Shown here one piece after another: positions 27,910 through 37,000 of a stretch of DNA of 64,000 bases; position 1 is the first letter of the stretch; every line of letters starts with the position of its first letter. A program made the translations under genes and the position numbers. The stretch comes from Flavobacterium haoranii (lineage in GTDB: Bacteria; Bacteroidota; Bacteroidia; Flavobacteriales; Flavobacteriaceae). The stretch spans positions 2,480,001 to 2,544,000 of the forward strand of contig NZ_CP045292.1 in the NCBI RefSeq assembly GCF_009363055.1, read 5' to 3'. The notes below the pieces were generated by a model. The model searched no databases. It had not been told where the DNA came from and saw nothing but the letters and a program-made list of their open reading frames with translations.

Positions 27910-28467
27910 CTTCTCTCTCCCTCCTTCAAGACTAGATTGCCAGTCTTTAAGTTCTTGCCATTTCCCTTCGTAAGCTAATTTGGCTTGTCTTGGCCATGTG
28001 CCTGGGTCATGAAATTGAAAGCGTTCTCCAGCTTTCATTAATATTTCTTTACATCTATCTACAGACGTTTCCGATAATAACTTCCAAGATTGAATGCCCG
28101 ATGTTTTAAATAATTCTTCAATTTTTGGACCAATACCTTCTATTATTTTCAAATCATTTTCGTGAATTTTTTTACCAAAAACAGCTTTTGCAAATGATGG
28201 ATCAAATATAACGGGACCAATATTTTCTCTAGGTTGTGTAATAAATGGATTTATGTTATCATTTGATTTTTGATCATTAATTTGTAATCTAAGTTTTTCT
28301 AAATCGCCTCTTAATTGAGAATTCATTCTCTTGTAATTGTTTAAATCGTCTTGTAACGAATTTGCTTCTTCAGAGAAATCTTTTCTACCAGATTTACCAA
28401 TTAAATAACCAAGTAATCCGCATATAATGCCTACAATAGCTGGAATTAAAATACAAGGTATACTCAT
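27907..28467 (-). CDS. Membrane-anchored helix-hairpin-helix protein
   Basis: 186 residues. One N-terminal membrane helix (about 3-24, ending IGKSGRKD), a coiled-coil stretch (about 30-68), then a C-terminal HhH domain: LKIIEGIGPKIEELFKTSGI is the classic hairpin, followed by the conserved segment HDPGTWPRQAKLAYEGKW. Similar HhH domains bind DNA in soluble proteins, but here the domain is membrane tethered. It lies 22 bases downstream of the OmpA gene, so the two are likely co-transcribed; an envelope role is possible but unproven. Confidence 0.78.
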   Translation of the reverse strand: MSIPCILIPAIVGIICGLLGYLIGKSGRKDFSEEANSLQDDLNNYKRMNSQLRGDLEKLRLQINDQKSNDNINPFITQPRENIGPVIFDPSFAKAVFGKKIHENDLKIIEGIGPKIEELFKTSGIQSWKLLSETSVDRCKEILMKAGERFQFHDPGTWPRQAKLAYEGKWQELKDWQSSLEGGREK

Positions 28468-28489
28468 TGTTTTATGTTAGTTTGGGTTG

Positions 28490-29407
28490 TTACTTTATTG
28501 AAATTTCTGTTCTTCTATTTTTAGCTCTTCCTTCATCTGTTTCATTGGTTGCAATTGGCATTTTTTCGGCTTTTCCTTCTGCTAATATTTTATTTGAAGA
28601 AACTCCATTACTGATTAAATAATTTTTAGCGAATTCTGCTCTTTTTAATGAATGGTATTCATTGGAATGATTTGGACCAGTTGTATTATCTGTATGTCCT
28701 GTAATTAATATTTTTGAACCTTCAATATGATTTAGATAGTCGATAATTTGACCAAGTTTAATTTTCTCTTGTTGTGTTAATTCTATCGTAGATTGACCAG
28801 TGTTAAAATATAATCTTATTGGATTTTTGTTGATCTCTGTTTTAAGTTGGTTCCAATTATTAACTTCAGCAGCAGTCGTTTTTTCATTAATTAAATTAAA
28901 ATGGATTGAATTAATTAAAGTATCATTAGAGTTCTCAAGATTATCATTAACTGTACTCGAAATAGTTATTTTGTCTTCTTTAATTCCTTGGTTGATTAAA
29001 AAGTTTTTCACCGAAGTTGCACGAGCTAATCCTAAATCGGGAAAAATAGAATTATTTTCCTCTGAAGATTTAAAGATTCCCGTGATATTGAATTTTAAAT
29101 TAGAACTATTTAACTTTTCTTTTAAGTTTTCAATTCCTAATAATATAGAATCTGAAATGGGTTCTAGAATTGAAAAATTTGAGCTTTTAAATTTAAAATT
29201 TTCGTTGGTTTTAAAAGTAGTGTTATCGAAAGTGAAATTAAAACCAGATAAATTATTGTTAGTTTGTTGTGTCGGTGTGGGTACTACCTTTTCAACAGAT
29301 TTAGAGTTTTGAGCAGATGTTGTTCCACAGCAAAATATATACTGTAGCCAAGTGCCCAGTAGAATTGTAATAATTATTCCTAAAAAGTAAGGTAATTTTT
29401 TTGTCAT
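28490..29407 (-). CDS. OmpA family protein with tandem OmpA-like domains
   Basis: The start is set at 29407 (MTKKLPYFLGIIITILLGTW, 305 residues), removing nine upstream codons that give no signal. A single N-terminal membrane helix anchors it. The C-terminal domain (about 195-305) is a canonical OmpA peptidoglycan-binding fold, with TGHTDNTTGPNHSNEYHSLK and GEGKAE-like AEGKAEKMPIATNETDEGR. Residues about 70-180 look like a second, degenerate copy (ITGIFKSSEE, LGLARATSVKNFLINQGI). It probably tethers the inner membrane to the cell wall. It is co-transcribed with the HhH protein. Confidence 0.85.
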   Translation of the reverse strand: MTKKLPYFLGIIITILLGTWLQYIFCCGTTSAQNSKSVEKVVPTPTQQTNNNLSGFNFTFDNTTFKTNENFKFKSSNFSILEPISDSILLGIENLKEKLNSSNLKFNITGIFKSSEENNSIFPDLGLARATSVKNFLINQGIKEDKITISSTVNDNLENSNDTLINSIHFNLINEKTTAAEVNNWNQLKTEINKNPIRLYFNTGQSTIELTQQEKIKLGQIIDYLNHIEGSKILITGHTDNTTGPNHSNEYHSLKRAEFAKNYLISNGVSSNKILAEGKAEKMPIATNETDEGRAKNRRTEISIK

Positions 29408-29503
29408 AATTTTACATTTTCGACTTACTATCAAAAATATAAAAAAAAATAACTTTTTTGCAAATAACTATTCTTTAAATGTTAAATTTAATCAACTAAA
29501 TTG

Positions 29504-29980
29504 TTAAATATTTAGATAATAAATAAAGAATGTTAAAACAGAAGCAAATGCAACCCAAGCTAGATATGGTAATAATAAATAAGCTGCTTTAGGTTCTATT
29601 TTCTTAAATAAAATAAAGGTTTCGTAAATTAGTAACCACAATAAAACAATTTCAATTGATGCTAATAAAAGATTGTTTAAGCCAAAAAATAAAAAAGTCC
29701 ATAAAACATTAAATAACAATTGAACGCAAAAGAAGAAAAGTGCTTTTTTTACTGCTTCAGTTTGTTTTTCTAATTGATTCCAAATCATTCCAGCTGCTAA
29801 TCCCATTAAAATAAATAGCATTGTCCAAACTGGTGCAAAAACCGAATTAGGTGGATTAAAGGAAGGCTTCTTTATTTCGGGATACCAATCGTATAAAGAG
29901 CTTTGTGTGATTTTGCTTGAAGCAAATCCTAAACCTAAACACACCACAATTGCAATTATAATTCGAATATATTTATTCAT
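29504..29980 (-). CDS. TspO/MBR family protein
   Basis: 158 residues from MNKYIRIIIAIVVCLGLGFA; the seven upstream codons are discarded because they precede the first helix. Five membrane helices and the tryptophan-rich TspO signature are present: WYPEIKKPSFNPPNSVFAPV, followed by WTMLFILMGLAAGMIW and LFFGLNNLLLASIEIVLLW. Family members bind porphyrins and related ligands and affect tetrapyrrole handling or stress responses. It is divergent from the mevalonate decarboxylase gene. Confidence 0.92.
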   Translation of the reverse strand: MNKYIRIIIAIVVCLGLGFASSKITQSSLYDWYPEIKKPSFNPPNSVFAPVWTMLFILMGLAAGMIWNQLEKQTEAVKKALFFFCVQLLFNVLWTFLFFGLNNLLLASIEIVLLWLLIYETFILFKKIEPKAAYLLLPYLAWVAFASVLTFFIYYLNI

Positions 29981-30017
29981 GGAACTAATTTTATAGGGCA
30001 AAGTAACGAATAATTGG

Positions 30018-30025
30018 TATTTTTG
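30018..30025 (+). promoter_or_regulatory. -7 promoter element (TATTTTTG) for mvaD
   Basis: It matches TAnnTTTG 15 bases before the ATG at 30041, and supports that start over the upstream TTG at 30014. Confidence 0.55.
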
Positions 30026-30040
30026 CCTAAAATTTTCAAT

Positions 30041-31150
30041 ATGTATTCAGAAAAGGATTTTGTAGCTTCAACATTTAATTTAGTTCAAAGTGCACAATTT
30101 TCTTGGGAAGCACCTAGTAATATTGCCCTAGTTAAATATTGGGGAAAAATAGATAATGAGCTAGATTTTCAAGGAAATAAAGCTTCGCAAATTCCTGCAA
30201 ATCCTTCTATAAGTTTTACGTTGAATAATTGTAAAACAATTACATCATTGTCTTTCGAACAAAAATCGAGTACTGAAGATTTTTCATTTGACTTTTATTT
30301 TGAGGGTCAAAAGAAGGAAGATTTTAAACCAAAAATTCAGAAATTTTTTGAACGTATAGAAGTTTTTTGTCCGTATTTAAAAAACTATCATATTACTATC
30401 GAATCAGAAAATACATTTCCGCATAGTTCAGGAATCGCATCTTCTGCTTCAGGAATGGCTGCTTTAGCTATGAATGTTATGAGTTTAGAAAAAGCTTTAA
30501 ATCCTGAAATGTCTGACGATTATTTCTTTAAAAAAGCGTCTTTTTTAGCACGTTTGGGTAGCGGAAGCGCTTGTCGCAGTGTAAAAGGAGAGGTTGTTAT
30601 TTGGGGACATCATAAAGATACAAGTGATAGTTCAAATTTATACGGAATTGATTTTGTAGAAAGTCACGAAAAATTCAAGAATTTTCAAGATACTATTTTA
30701 TTGGTCGACAAAGGTGAAAAACAGGTTTCGAGTACTGTTGGTCACAATTTAATGTACAATCATCCTTTTGCAAATCAACGATTTGTTCAAGCTCAGGATA
30801 ATTTAACTGCAATCAAAGAGATATTGAAAAATGGTGATGTAGATTCGTTTATAAAATTAGTAGAAAGTGAAGCTTTAACTTTGCACGCAATGATGATGAC
30901 TTCAATGCCTTATTTTATTTTAATGAAACCTAATACACTTGAAATTATTAATAAAATTTGGAAATTTAGAACAGAAACAGCAATACCAGTTTGTTTTACT
31001 TTGGATGCTGGTGCAAATGTACATGTTTTATACCCAGAAAATGTAAAAGAAAAAGTTTTACAGTTTATTCAAAATGAATTAGTTGCATATTGTCAAAATG
31101 GTCAGTACATTTGCGACCAAATAGGAAATGGTGCAAACCAATTAAAATAA
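30041..31150 (+). CDS. mvaD: Diphosphomevalonate decarboxylase
   Basis: 369 residues from MYSEKDFVASTFNLVQSAQF. It converts mevalonate 5-diphosphate to isopentenyl diphosphate. The GHMP-fold features are clear: WEAPSNIALVKYWGKIDNEL at the substrate site, HSSGIASSASGMAALAMN as the ATP-binding loop, and LGSGSACRSVKGEVVIWGHH, typical of MvaD. The C-terminal CFTLDAGANVHVLYPEN carries the conserved aspartate. It is immediately upstream of mevalonate kinase (31 bases) and followed by a UbiA prenyltransferase, forming an isoprenoid cluster. Confidence 0.93.
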   Translation: MYSEKDFVASTFNLVQSAQFSWEAPSNIALVKYWGKIDNELDFQGNKASQIPANPSISFTLNNCKTITSLSFEQKSSTEDFSFDFYFEGQKKEDFKPKIQKFFERIEVFCPYLKNYHITIESENTFPHSSGIASSASGMAALAMNVMSLEKALNPEMSDDYFFKKASFLARLGSGSACRSVKGEVVIWGHHKDTSDSSNLYGIDFVESHEKFKNFQDTILLVDKGEKQVSSTVGHNLMYNHPFANQRFVQAQDNLTAIKEILKNGDVDSFIKLVESEALTLHAMMMTSMPYFILMKPNTLEIINKIWKFRTETAIPVCFTLDAGANVHVLYPENVKEKVLQFIQNELVAYCQNGQYICDQIGNGANQLK

Positions 31151-31181
31151 TTTGTATCTTTACTATAAATAAAGCGACAGC

Positions 31182-32119
31182 ATGAAAGGACCGTTATTTT
31201 ATTCTAAAATTTTACTTTTTGGTGAGTATGGAATTATTCAAGACTCTAAGGGTTTGTCTATTCCTTATAATTTTTACAAAGGTGCTTTAAAAAAGGCGAT
31301 AACCTTTCAGATAACGCAAAAAAATCTAACGAAAGTTTGATGCGTTTTGCTAACTATTTACAACAACTTCAAGAGGAACAACCAGAATTGGTTACTTTCG
31401 ATTTAAATACATTACAAAATGATGTTAATGAAGGAATGTATTTCGATTCTAGTATTCCGCAAGGTTATGGCGTGGGAAGTAGTGGAGCTTTAGTTGCTGC
31501 TATTTATGATAAGTATGCTCACAACAAAATGACTGTTTTAGAAAATTTAACGCGTGAAAAATTATTGCAATTAAAGGCAATTTTTTCTCAAATGGAATCT
31601 TTTTTTCATGGAAAAAGTTCTGGTTTAGATCCATTGAATAGTTATTTGAGTTTACCAATTTTAATCAATTCTAAAGATAATATTGAACCCACTGGAATTC
31701 CTAGTCAAAGTACACAAGGTAAAGGAGCGGTTTTCTTAATTGATTCTGGAATTGTAGGAGAAACAGCTCCAATGGTAAATATTTTTATGGAAAACTTAAA
31801 AGATCAAGGTTTTCGTAATATGATAAAATCTCAATTTATCAAATATACCGATGCTTGTGTAGAAAACTTTTTACATGGCGATGTTAAATCTTTATTTGAG
31901 AATACAAAGAAGCTTTCGGGGGTAGTTTTAAATCATTTTAAACCAATGATTCCTGAGCAATTTCACCAAGTTTGGCAAAAAGGAATTGAAACAAATGATT
32001 ACTATTTAAAACTATGTGGTTCAGGCGGTGGTGGATATATTCTTGGGTTTACACAAGACATCGAAAAAGCTAAAGAATCATTAAAAGATTACAAATTAGA
32101 AGTAGTTTATAACTTTTAA
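31182..32119 (+). CDS. Mevalonate kinase, frame broken at an A6 tract
   Basis: The true start is the ATG at 31182 (MKGPLFYSKILLFGEYGIIQ), with the kinase N-terminal motif. The frame is lost at six A residues (31289-31294); adding one A restores YKGALKKGDNLSDNAKKSNE and joins the downstream frame at 31337, giving about 312 residues. The GHMP ATP loop is GYGVGSSGALVAAIYDKY, with a later SSGLDPLNSYLSLP and the C-terminal KLCGSGGGGYILGF. It phosphorylates mevalonate. An intact mevalonate kinase is expected in an organism using this pathway, so the break is most likely a sequence error. Confidence 0.88.
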
Positions 32120-32209
32120 TTGGCAAAAGGTAAAAGCAAAAAATGTTGTGAGTTTTTATACACAAAACTCTATTAACCTTTTTTAATATCCTTAACCAAC
32201 CTAAATATA

Positions 32210-33130
32210 ATGCTAACCCGTAAATCTAAATTATTACTGACCAAAATCTTCAGCTTTTTTTCAGTTGTTAGAGGTTATAATATTTGGGTAATTGCATTAG
32301 CACAATATTTATCAGCTATATTTATTTTAGCACCACATGAATCTGCACTCTCTATTTTATTAGATTGGAGGTTGTTTGTTTTAGTTGTTGCTTCATCACT
32401 TTGTATTGCTTCGGGTTATATTATAAATAATTTTTACGATGCTAAGAAAGATTTAATCAATCGACCTAAAAAAGCTATGATTGATCGTTTGGTGAGTCAG
32501 TCAACAAAACTAAAAGTATATTTCGCTATTAATTTTTTTGTAGTAGTTCTTGCGAGTTTAATTTCTTGGAAAGCAGTTTTGTTTTTTTCGGCTTATATAT
32601 TTTTACTTTGGTTTTATTCGCACAAGCTTAAAAAATATCCTCTAATAGGAAATTTAACTGCAGCGTTGTTAGCAGTAACTCCTTTTTTTGCAGTATTAAT
32701 GCATTTTAAGAATTTTTACCATGTAATTTTTGCTCACGCAACGTTCTTGTTTGTTTTAATTTTAATTCGCGAATTAATAAAAGATTTAGAAAATATTGAA
32801 GGCGATTTAGCTAACGACTATAAAACAATTCCAGTTCTTTATGGTGAAAAATTAGCCAAAACCATTATTACCTTACTTACTTGTTTTACAGTTATCCCTG
32901 TTTTTTTTCTAACAGATGTTTACAATGTAGGGTATATGGAAATTTACTTTTATTTAGGTTTAATTGCTTTACTATTTTTTATAATGAAGTTATGGAAATC
33001 AGATTGTAAAGAGGACTACGTAAAACTTCATTTTTTACTAAAGTTTATCATTGTAAGTGGAGTATTTTGTATAGTTCTTATAGAACCTTCAGTTTTAATT
33101 AACGGAAAAAAATTACTTTCAACTTATTAG
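32210..33130 (+). CDS. UbiA family prenyltransferase
   Basis: 306 residues, about eight membrane helices. The first aspartate-rich motif is NNFYDAKKDLINRPKKAMID (DxxxD), and the second is IRELIKDLENIEGDLANDYK. These coordinate magnesium and prenyl diphosphate. The sequence resembles the bacterial proteins often annotated as geranylgeranylglycerol-phosphate geranylgeranyltransferase-like; substrate specificity is not decidable. It sits 90 bases after mevalonate kinase, so it may draw on the isoprenoid products of that cluster. Confidence 0.85.
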   Translation: MLTRKSKLLLTKIFSFFSVVRGYNIWVIALAQYLSAIFILAPHESALSILLDWRLFVLVVASSLCIASGYIINNFYDAKKDLINRPKKAMIDRLVSQSTKLKVYFAINFFVVVLASLISWKAVLFFSAYIFLLWFYSHKLKKYPLIGNLTAALLAVTPFFAVLMHFKNFYHVIFAHATFLFVLILIRELIKDLENIEGDLANDYKTIPVLYGEKLAKTIITLLTCFTVIPVFFLTDVYNVGYMEIYFYLGLIALLFFIMKLWKSDCKEDYVKLHFLLKFIIVSGVFCIVLIEPSVLINGKKLLSTY

Positions 33131-33133
33131 TTA

Positions 33134-33141
33134 TATCTTTG
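33134..33141 (+). promoter_or_regulatory. -7 promoter element (TATCTTTG) for the pseudouridine synthase
   Basis: It matches TAnnTTTG, followed by C, 16 bases before the ATG at 33158. Confidence 0.55.
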
Positions 33142-33157
33142 CAAAAAAATAAAAGAT

Positions 33158-34030
33158 ATGTCACGTCATCAAGGCAATGATAAAAGAAATCCAGGTTCAG
33201 GAAGACAAGGTGGTTATAAAAAAACAAGTCATTCTAGAGGTAATGCACCTGTAAGAAGTAATTCATCTGGATTTTCAAGAAATGAAAATAAATCTGCACA
33301 ACCAAAAGCGAAACCAGCATCAGATGATATTCGTTTAAATCGTTATATCTCAAACTCTGGAATGTGCAGTAGAAGAGAAGCTGATATTTACATTCAAAGT
33401 GGGAATGTAATGGTAAATGGCGAAGTAGTAACCGAAATGGGTTATAGGGTGAAACCTGGCGATGTAGTTAAATTTGATGGAGCAACGATTACACCTGAAA
33501 AGAAAGTTTATGTTTTATTAAACAAACCAAAAAACTTTTCAACTTCAGCTGACGGCGTTAGAAGTAATGAAAATGTATTGAGTTTAGTTAAAAATGCTTC
33601 AAAATCTCAGTTGCAACCTGTTGGTAGAATGGATAAGACAACTACAGGTTTATTGTTGTTCACTAACGATACCGAATTAATCACAAAATTTTCAAGTCCT
33701 AACCAACGTTCGTCTAAATTATATCATGTAAGCTTAGATAAAAATTTAAAATTTGAAGATTTAGAGAAAGTAAAAAACGGTTTATATATTGATGATCACA
33801 AAATCTTCGTAGAAGAAATCGATTATATCGAAAATGAAGCTAAATCAGAAATCGGAGTTAAAATGAAAACGGCAAATGTTAAGATTGTTCGTAAGATTTT
33901 TGAAGAACTAGATTACAATGTTATTAAATTAGACCGAGTTACTTTTGCTGGTTTAACCAAAAAGAATTTACCAAGAGGCAATTGGCGTTTTTTAACAGAA
34001 CAAGAAATTATAAATCTTAAAAATATATAA
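33158..34030 (+). CDS. 23S rRNA pseudouridine synthase, RluB/RsuA family
   Basis: 290 residues. A basic, low-complexity N-terminus (about 1-58) precedes an S4 RNA-binding domain (IRLNRYISNSGMCSRREADI). The catalytic domain has the RsuA/RluB signature LQPVGRMDKTTTGLLLFTND with the catalytic aspartate in GRMDKTTTG. It isomerises a uridine in rRNA; the exact position (RluB- or RluF-like) cannot be settled here. It has its own promoter although it follows the isoprenoid genes, and ends at a terminator. Confidence 0.9.
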   Translation: MSRHQGNDKRNPGSGRQGGYKKTSHSRGNAPVRSNSSGFSRNENKSAQPKAKPASDDIRLNRYISNSGMCSRREADIYIQSGNVMVNGEVVTEMGYRVKPGDVVKFDGATITPEKKVYVLLNKPKNFSTSADGVRSNENVLSLVKNASKSQLQPVGRMDKTTTGLLLFTNDTELITKFSSPNQRSSKLYHVSLDKNLKFEDLEKVKNGLYIDDHKIFVEEIDYIENEAKSEIGVKMKTANVKIVRKIFEELDYNVIKLDRVTFAGLTKKNLPRGNWRFLTEQEIINLKNI

Positions 34031-34054
34031 AAAAAGAGCCTAATTGCTCTTTTT
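34031..34054. terminator. Bidirectional terminator
   Basis: 9-bp stem AAAAAGAGC / GCTCTTTTT with a 6-nt loop between the pseudouridine synthase and the convergent T9SS type B gene. Confidence 0.85.
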
Positions 34055-37000
34055 TTATCGTTTCATTGCAAAATGTGCTTTAAATTGTGCAGGTTCTCCA
34101 TTATATAAATAGTCTACGGTGAACCAATAATCAGTTGATGGTAAATCATGGCCATTATATTTTCCATCCCATCCATTGTCCATTGGAGAAAGTTCTTTTA
34201 AAAATTTCCCGTAACGATCAAATATATAAATTACAGCATCAGGATGCTCATTTCTTAAATCCCAAATGTTCCATGTGTCATTATAACCATCAGCATTAGG
34301 AGTAAAAAATTTAGGATATTTTATAACATTGAAAACTAATACAAAATCCCCGCAATTCCCTAAGGTATCTCTAACTGTTACAGTATGACTTCCAGATGAA
34401 ATATTATAAAAATTATTGCTTGTTTGAAACTGACCATCATCTAATTGAAAAATGTAATTTCCAAAGCCATTTTCAATAGTTACTGTGGCATTTGCAATAT
34501 CCTCAAATGGTTGAGTAACGGAAACACTAGCAACAGCTCTACTAGAAATTGTAACTACTGCAGTTGTTGGTAAGTAATTACAATCAGGCGCATTCTCCGG
34601 ACTAAGTTTTATAGGAGTTATGGTATATGTTCCAGCTTGAATAGCTTCAAAAGTTATTCCATTCCCCAAGACAACACCGTTTAAACTCCATTCAACATCA
34701 AATAGTGCAGGATTAAGTCCAGAATCTAAAATAATAGGCTCTAATGTTGCATTTGTTAATGGGTCAACACAGATAATTCCGCCATCAACTTCAAATGTAG
34801 GTCTGGGATAAACTGTGAATTGAAAGTGAGTTTCGTCAAAACAATTAGTGTTATTTGTAGCATGTGCATAAACCCAAACATCAAAAGTTTGTGGGCTTTC
34901 ATCAGGTGCAACACTAAACGTGTAATCGTTAGGGTTAATCAGATCATTGGGATTTCCGCCAGGTTGAGTATAATAGTTAACAGTATAATTTATTGTAGGT
35001 CCATTTAAATCTGGAAGAATAAACTCACCACAATGAGTAGTGTTGTTAAGACTGTTAAAGTTAGCAGGATGATTATTTAAATTAGGAGTTTCAGATACAG
35101 TGATCGTAATAGTATCTATTTCTTGGCAAGACAACCCGAATCTTCCTGTATTATTAGCTACAACATAAACAGTTGTTACTGTATTAGGTGTATTAAAAAC
35201 TGTACCTGCTGGGACTAATGTGTCGCCAGCATCCCCTGGAATACCGTTTCCATTAGAGTCTAGATAATAATTAATTGAGTAATTATTGGTTGTTTCTGGA
35301 GGGACATGTGTAAGTATTGGTAGCGCATAATTATCAAATTCGCAAACATCTTCATCTGGAAAATCTGGTAAGTCAATCCCGTTATAGAAAACTGTAAAAG
35401 GGATATCTACTTCACAAGTAGTATTCGAATCAAAGCTATAAAGATAAAAAGTTTCATTTTCGGTGTATTGTGTGGTTGGGTCTACTACAGTTCCTGTTCC
35501 ATTAGGTCCTCCTGGAGCAGTATAAATAGTTCCATTCGTCGCGGGGTTAATAGTGTAAAAAGGTCCACAAACAGCATAATCACTTACGGCATCAACTAAA
35601 GGACTTGGTAAAATGTTAATAGTAAAAGAGGATTCATTGTCACAATTGTTTGCATCAGGTCCATTATAAATATAATATGTGCCTGGATTTAATGATGTTC
35701 CACTCAAATCAATAACTTGATTAGGGAATAATTGTACTTGCCCAGGTACAGAAGGACCTCCAGATAACATATAATAATTTCCATTAGTCAATGGTGGTAA
35801 AACAAATTCACCACAATGAGATTCACTAGGTAATGAATCTACTAGCGGACGTGGATTTATAGTAATATTAAAATTAAGGTTGTCTGTACAATTTGGTAAT
35901 GTAGTAGTATTTGCATAATAATATACTATTTGTGAAGACGTTATAGGTATACTAGGGTCAATAATGTTACCCATGCCGTTTGGTTGGTCATAATAATTTC
36001 CAAAAGTGATGGCTGGCAGTGTAAAACTACCACATTCTGTAATTGGAGTAAAAATAGATGTATCTACAATATTTACTTGAAAAGAACTTGCTGGAGAAGG
36101 ACATGTGCCAACGGTTACTCCATCTGAGCTAATATGGTCTAATGTATTGTATATATATACTGTTTGTGAAGATGTAATTGTGTTTCCTGCAAATAAAGCA
36201 GTCCCTGTTCCATTTGGTCCAGTGAAATAGTTTCCATTAGTTAAAGGTTCTAGTGTGTAACTGTTACAATAAGTGACATCTGGTAAAATATCAACTGGTG
36301 CTAGTGGATGAATATAGATGTCAAAACGTTCATCTCTACAAGGAATACCATTAACTTCTGCATAGTAATATATTGGTTGCACAATACTTGTTGTACCCGT
36401 ATTTTCAAATTGTGTTCCAGTAGGAATTAGTGTTCCAGTTCCATTTGGTCCACCAAAGTCACTGTAAAAAGCACCTATGCCTTCTGGTGGTGATGGAACA
36501 GAAAAAACCCCGCAATTGTCTAATATAGGTGTAAACTCATCAATAAAGGTAATTAGAAAAGAGGTTTGATTCGTGCATCCAAAAGCATCTGGTCCTGCAA
36601 AAATATAATATGTGCCACCATCTTCAATAAAAGCACCTCCTTGCCCTAAATTGGTTCCTGTTCCATCAGGACCTGTAAAATAATTACCATTTGTAATATT
36701 TGGTAATGTCGTATTGCTACATTCAGTTATGTTCGTTATTGCGTCAACCAAAGGCAAAGGGCGTACATTAATATCTACTGAAGTGATATCAAAACAAGAT
36801 GAATTATTACTGTCCTCAATTCTTATCCAAAAGGTTGTTATACCTGTTCCGTTTGTTATGTTAATATTGTTACCAATTGCATTAACACCATTAGTTGCAT
36901 CACTTTGATTTGTGTAATAGGTAATTGTGTAAGTGCCTGATTGACCATTGATAACATCAATATCATGAATTGATAAATCATACGGAACTCCCGATGAATT

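Noticed and set aside
28800..29312. Open frame of 170 codons on the plus strand
   Set aside because: It is antisense to the OmpA gene; its composition mirrors that gene and it has no plausible domain or promoter.
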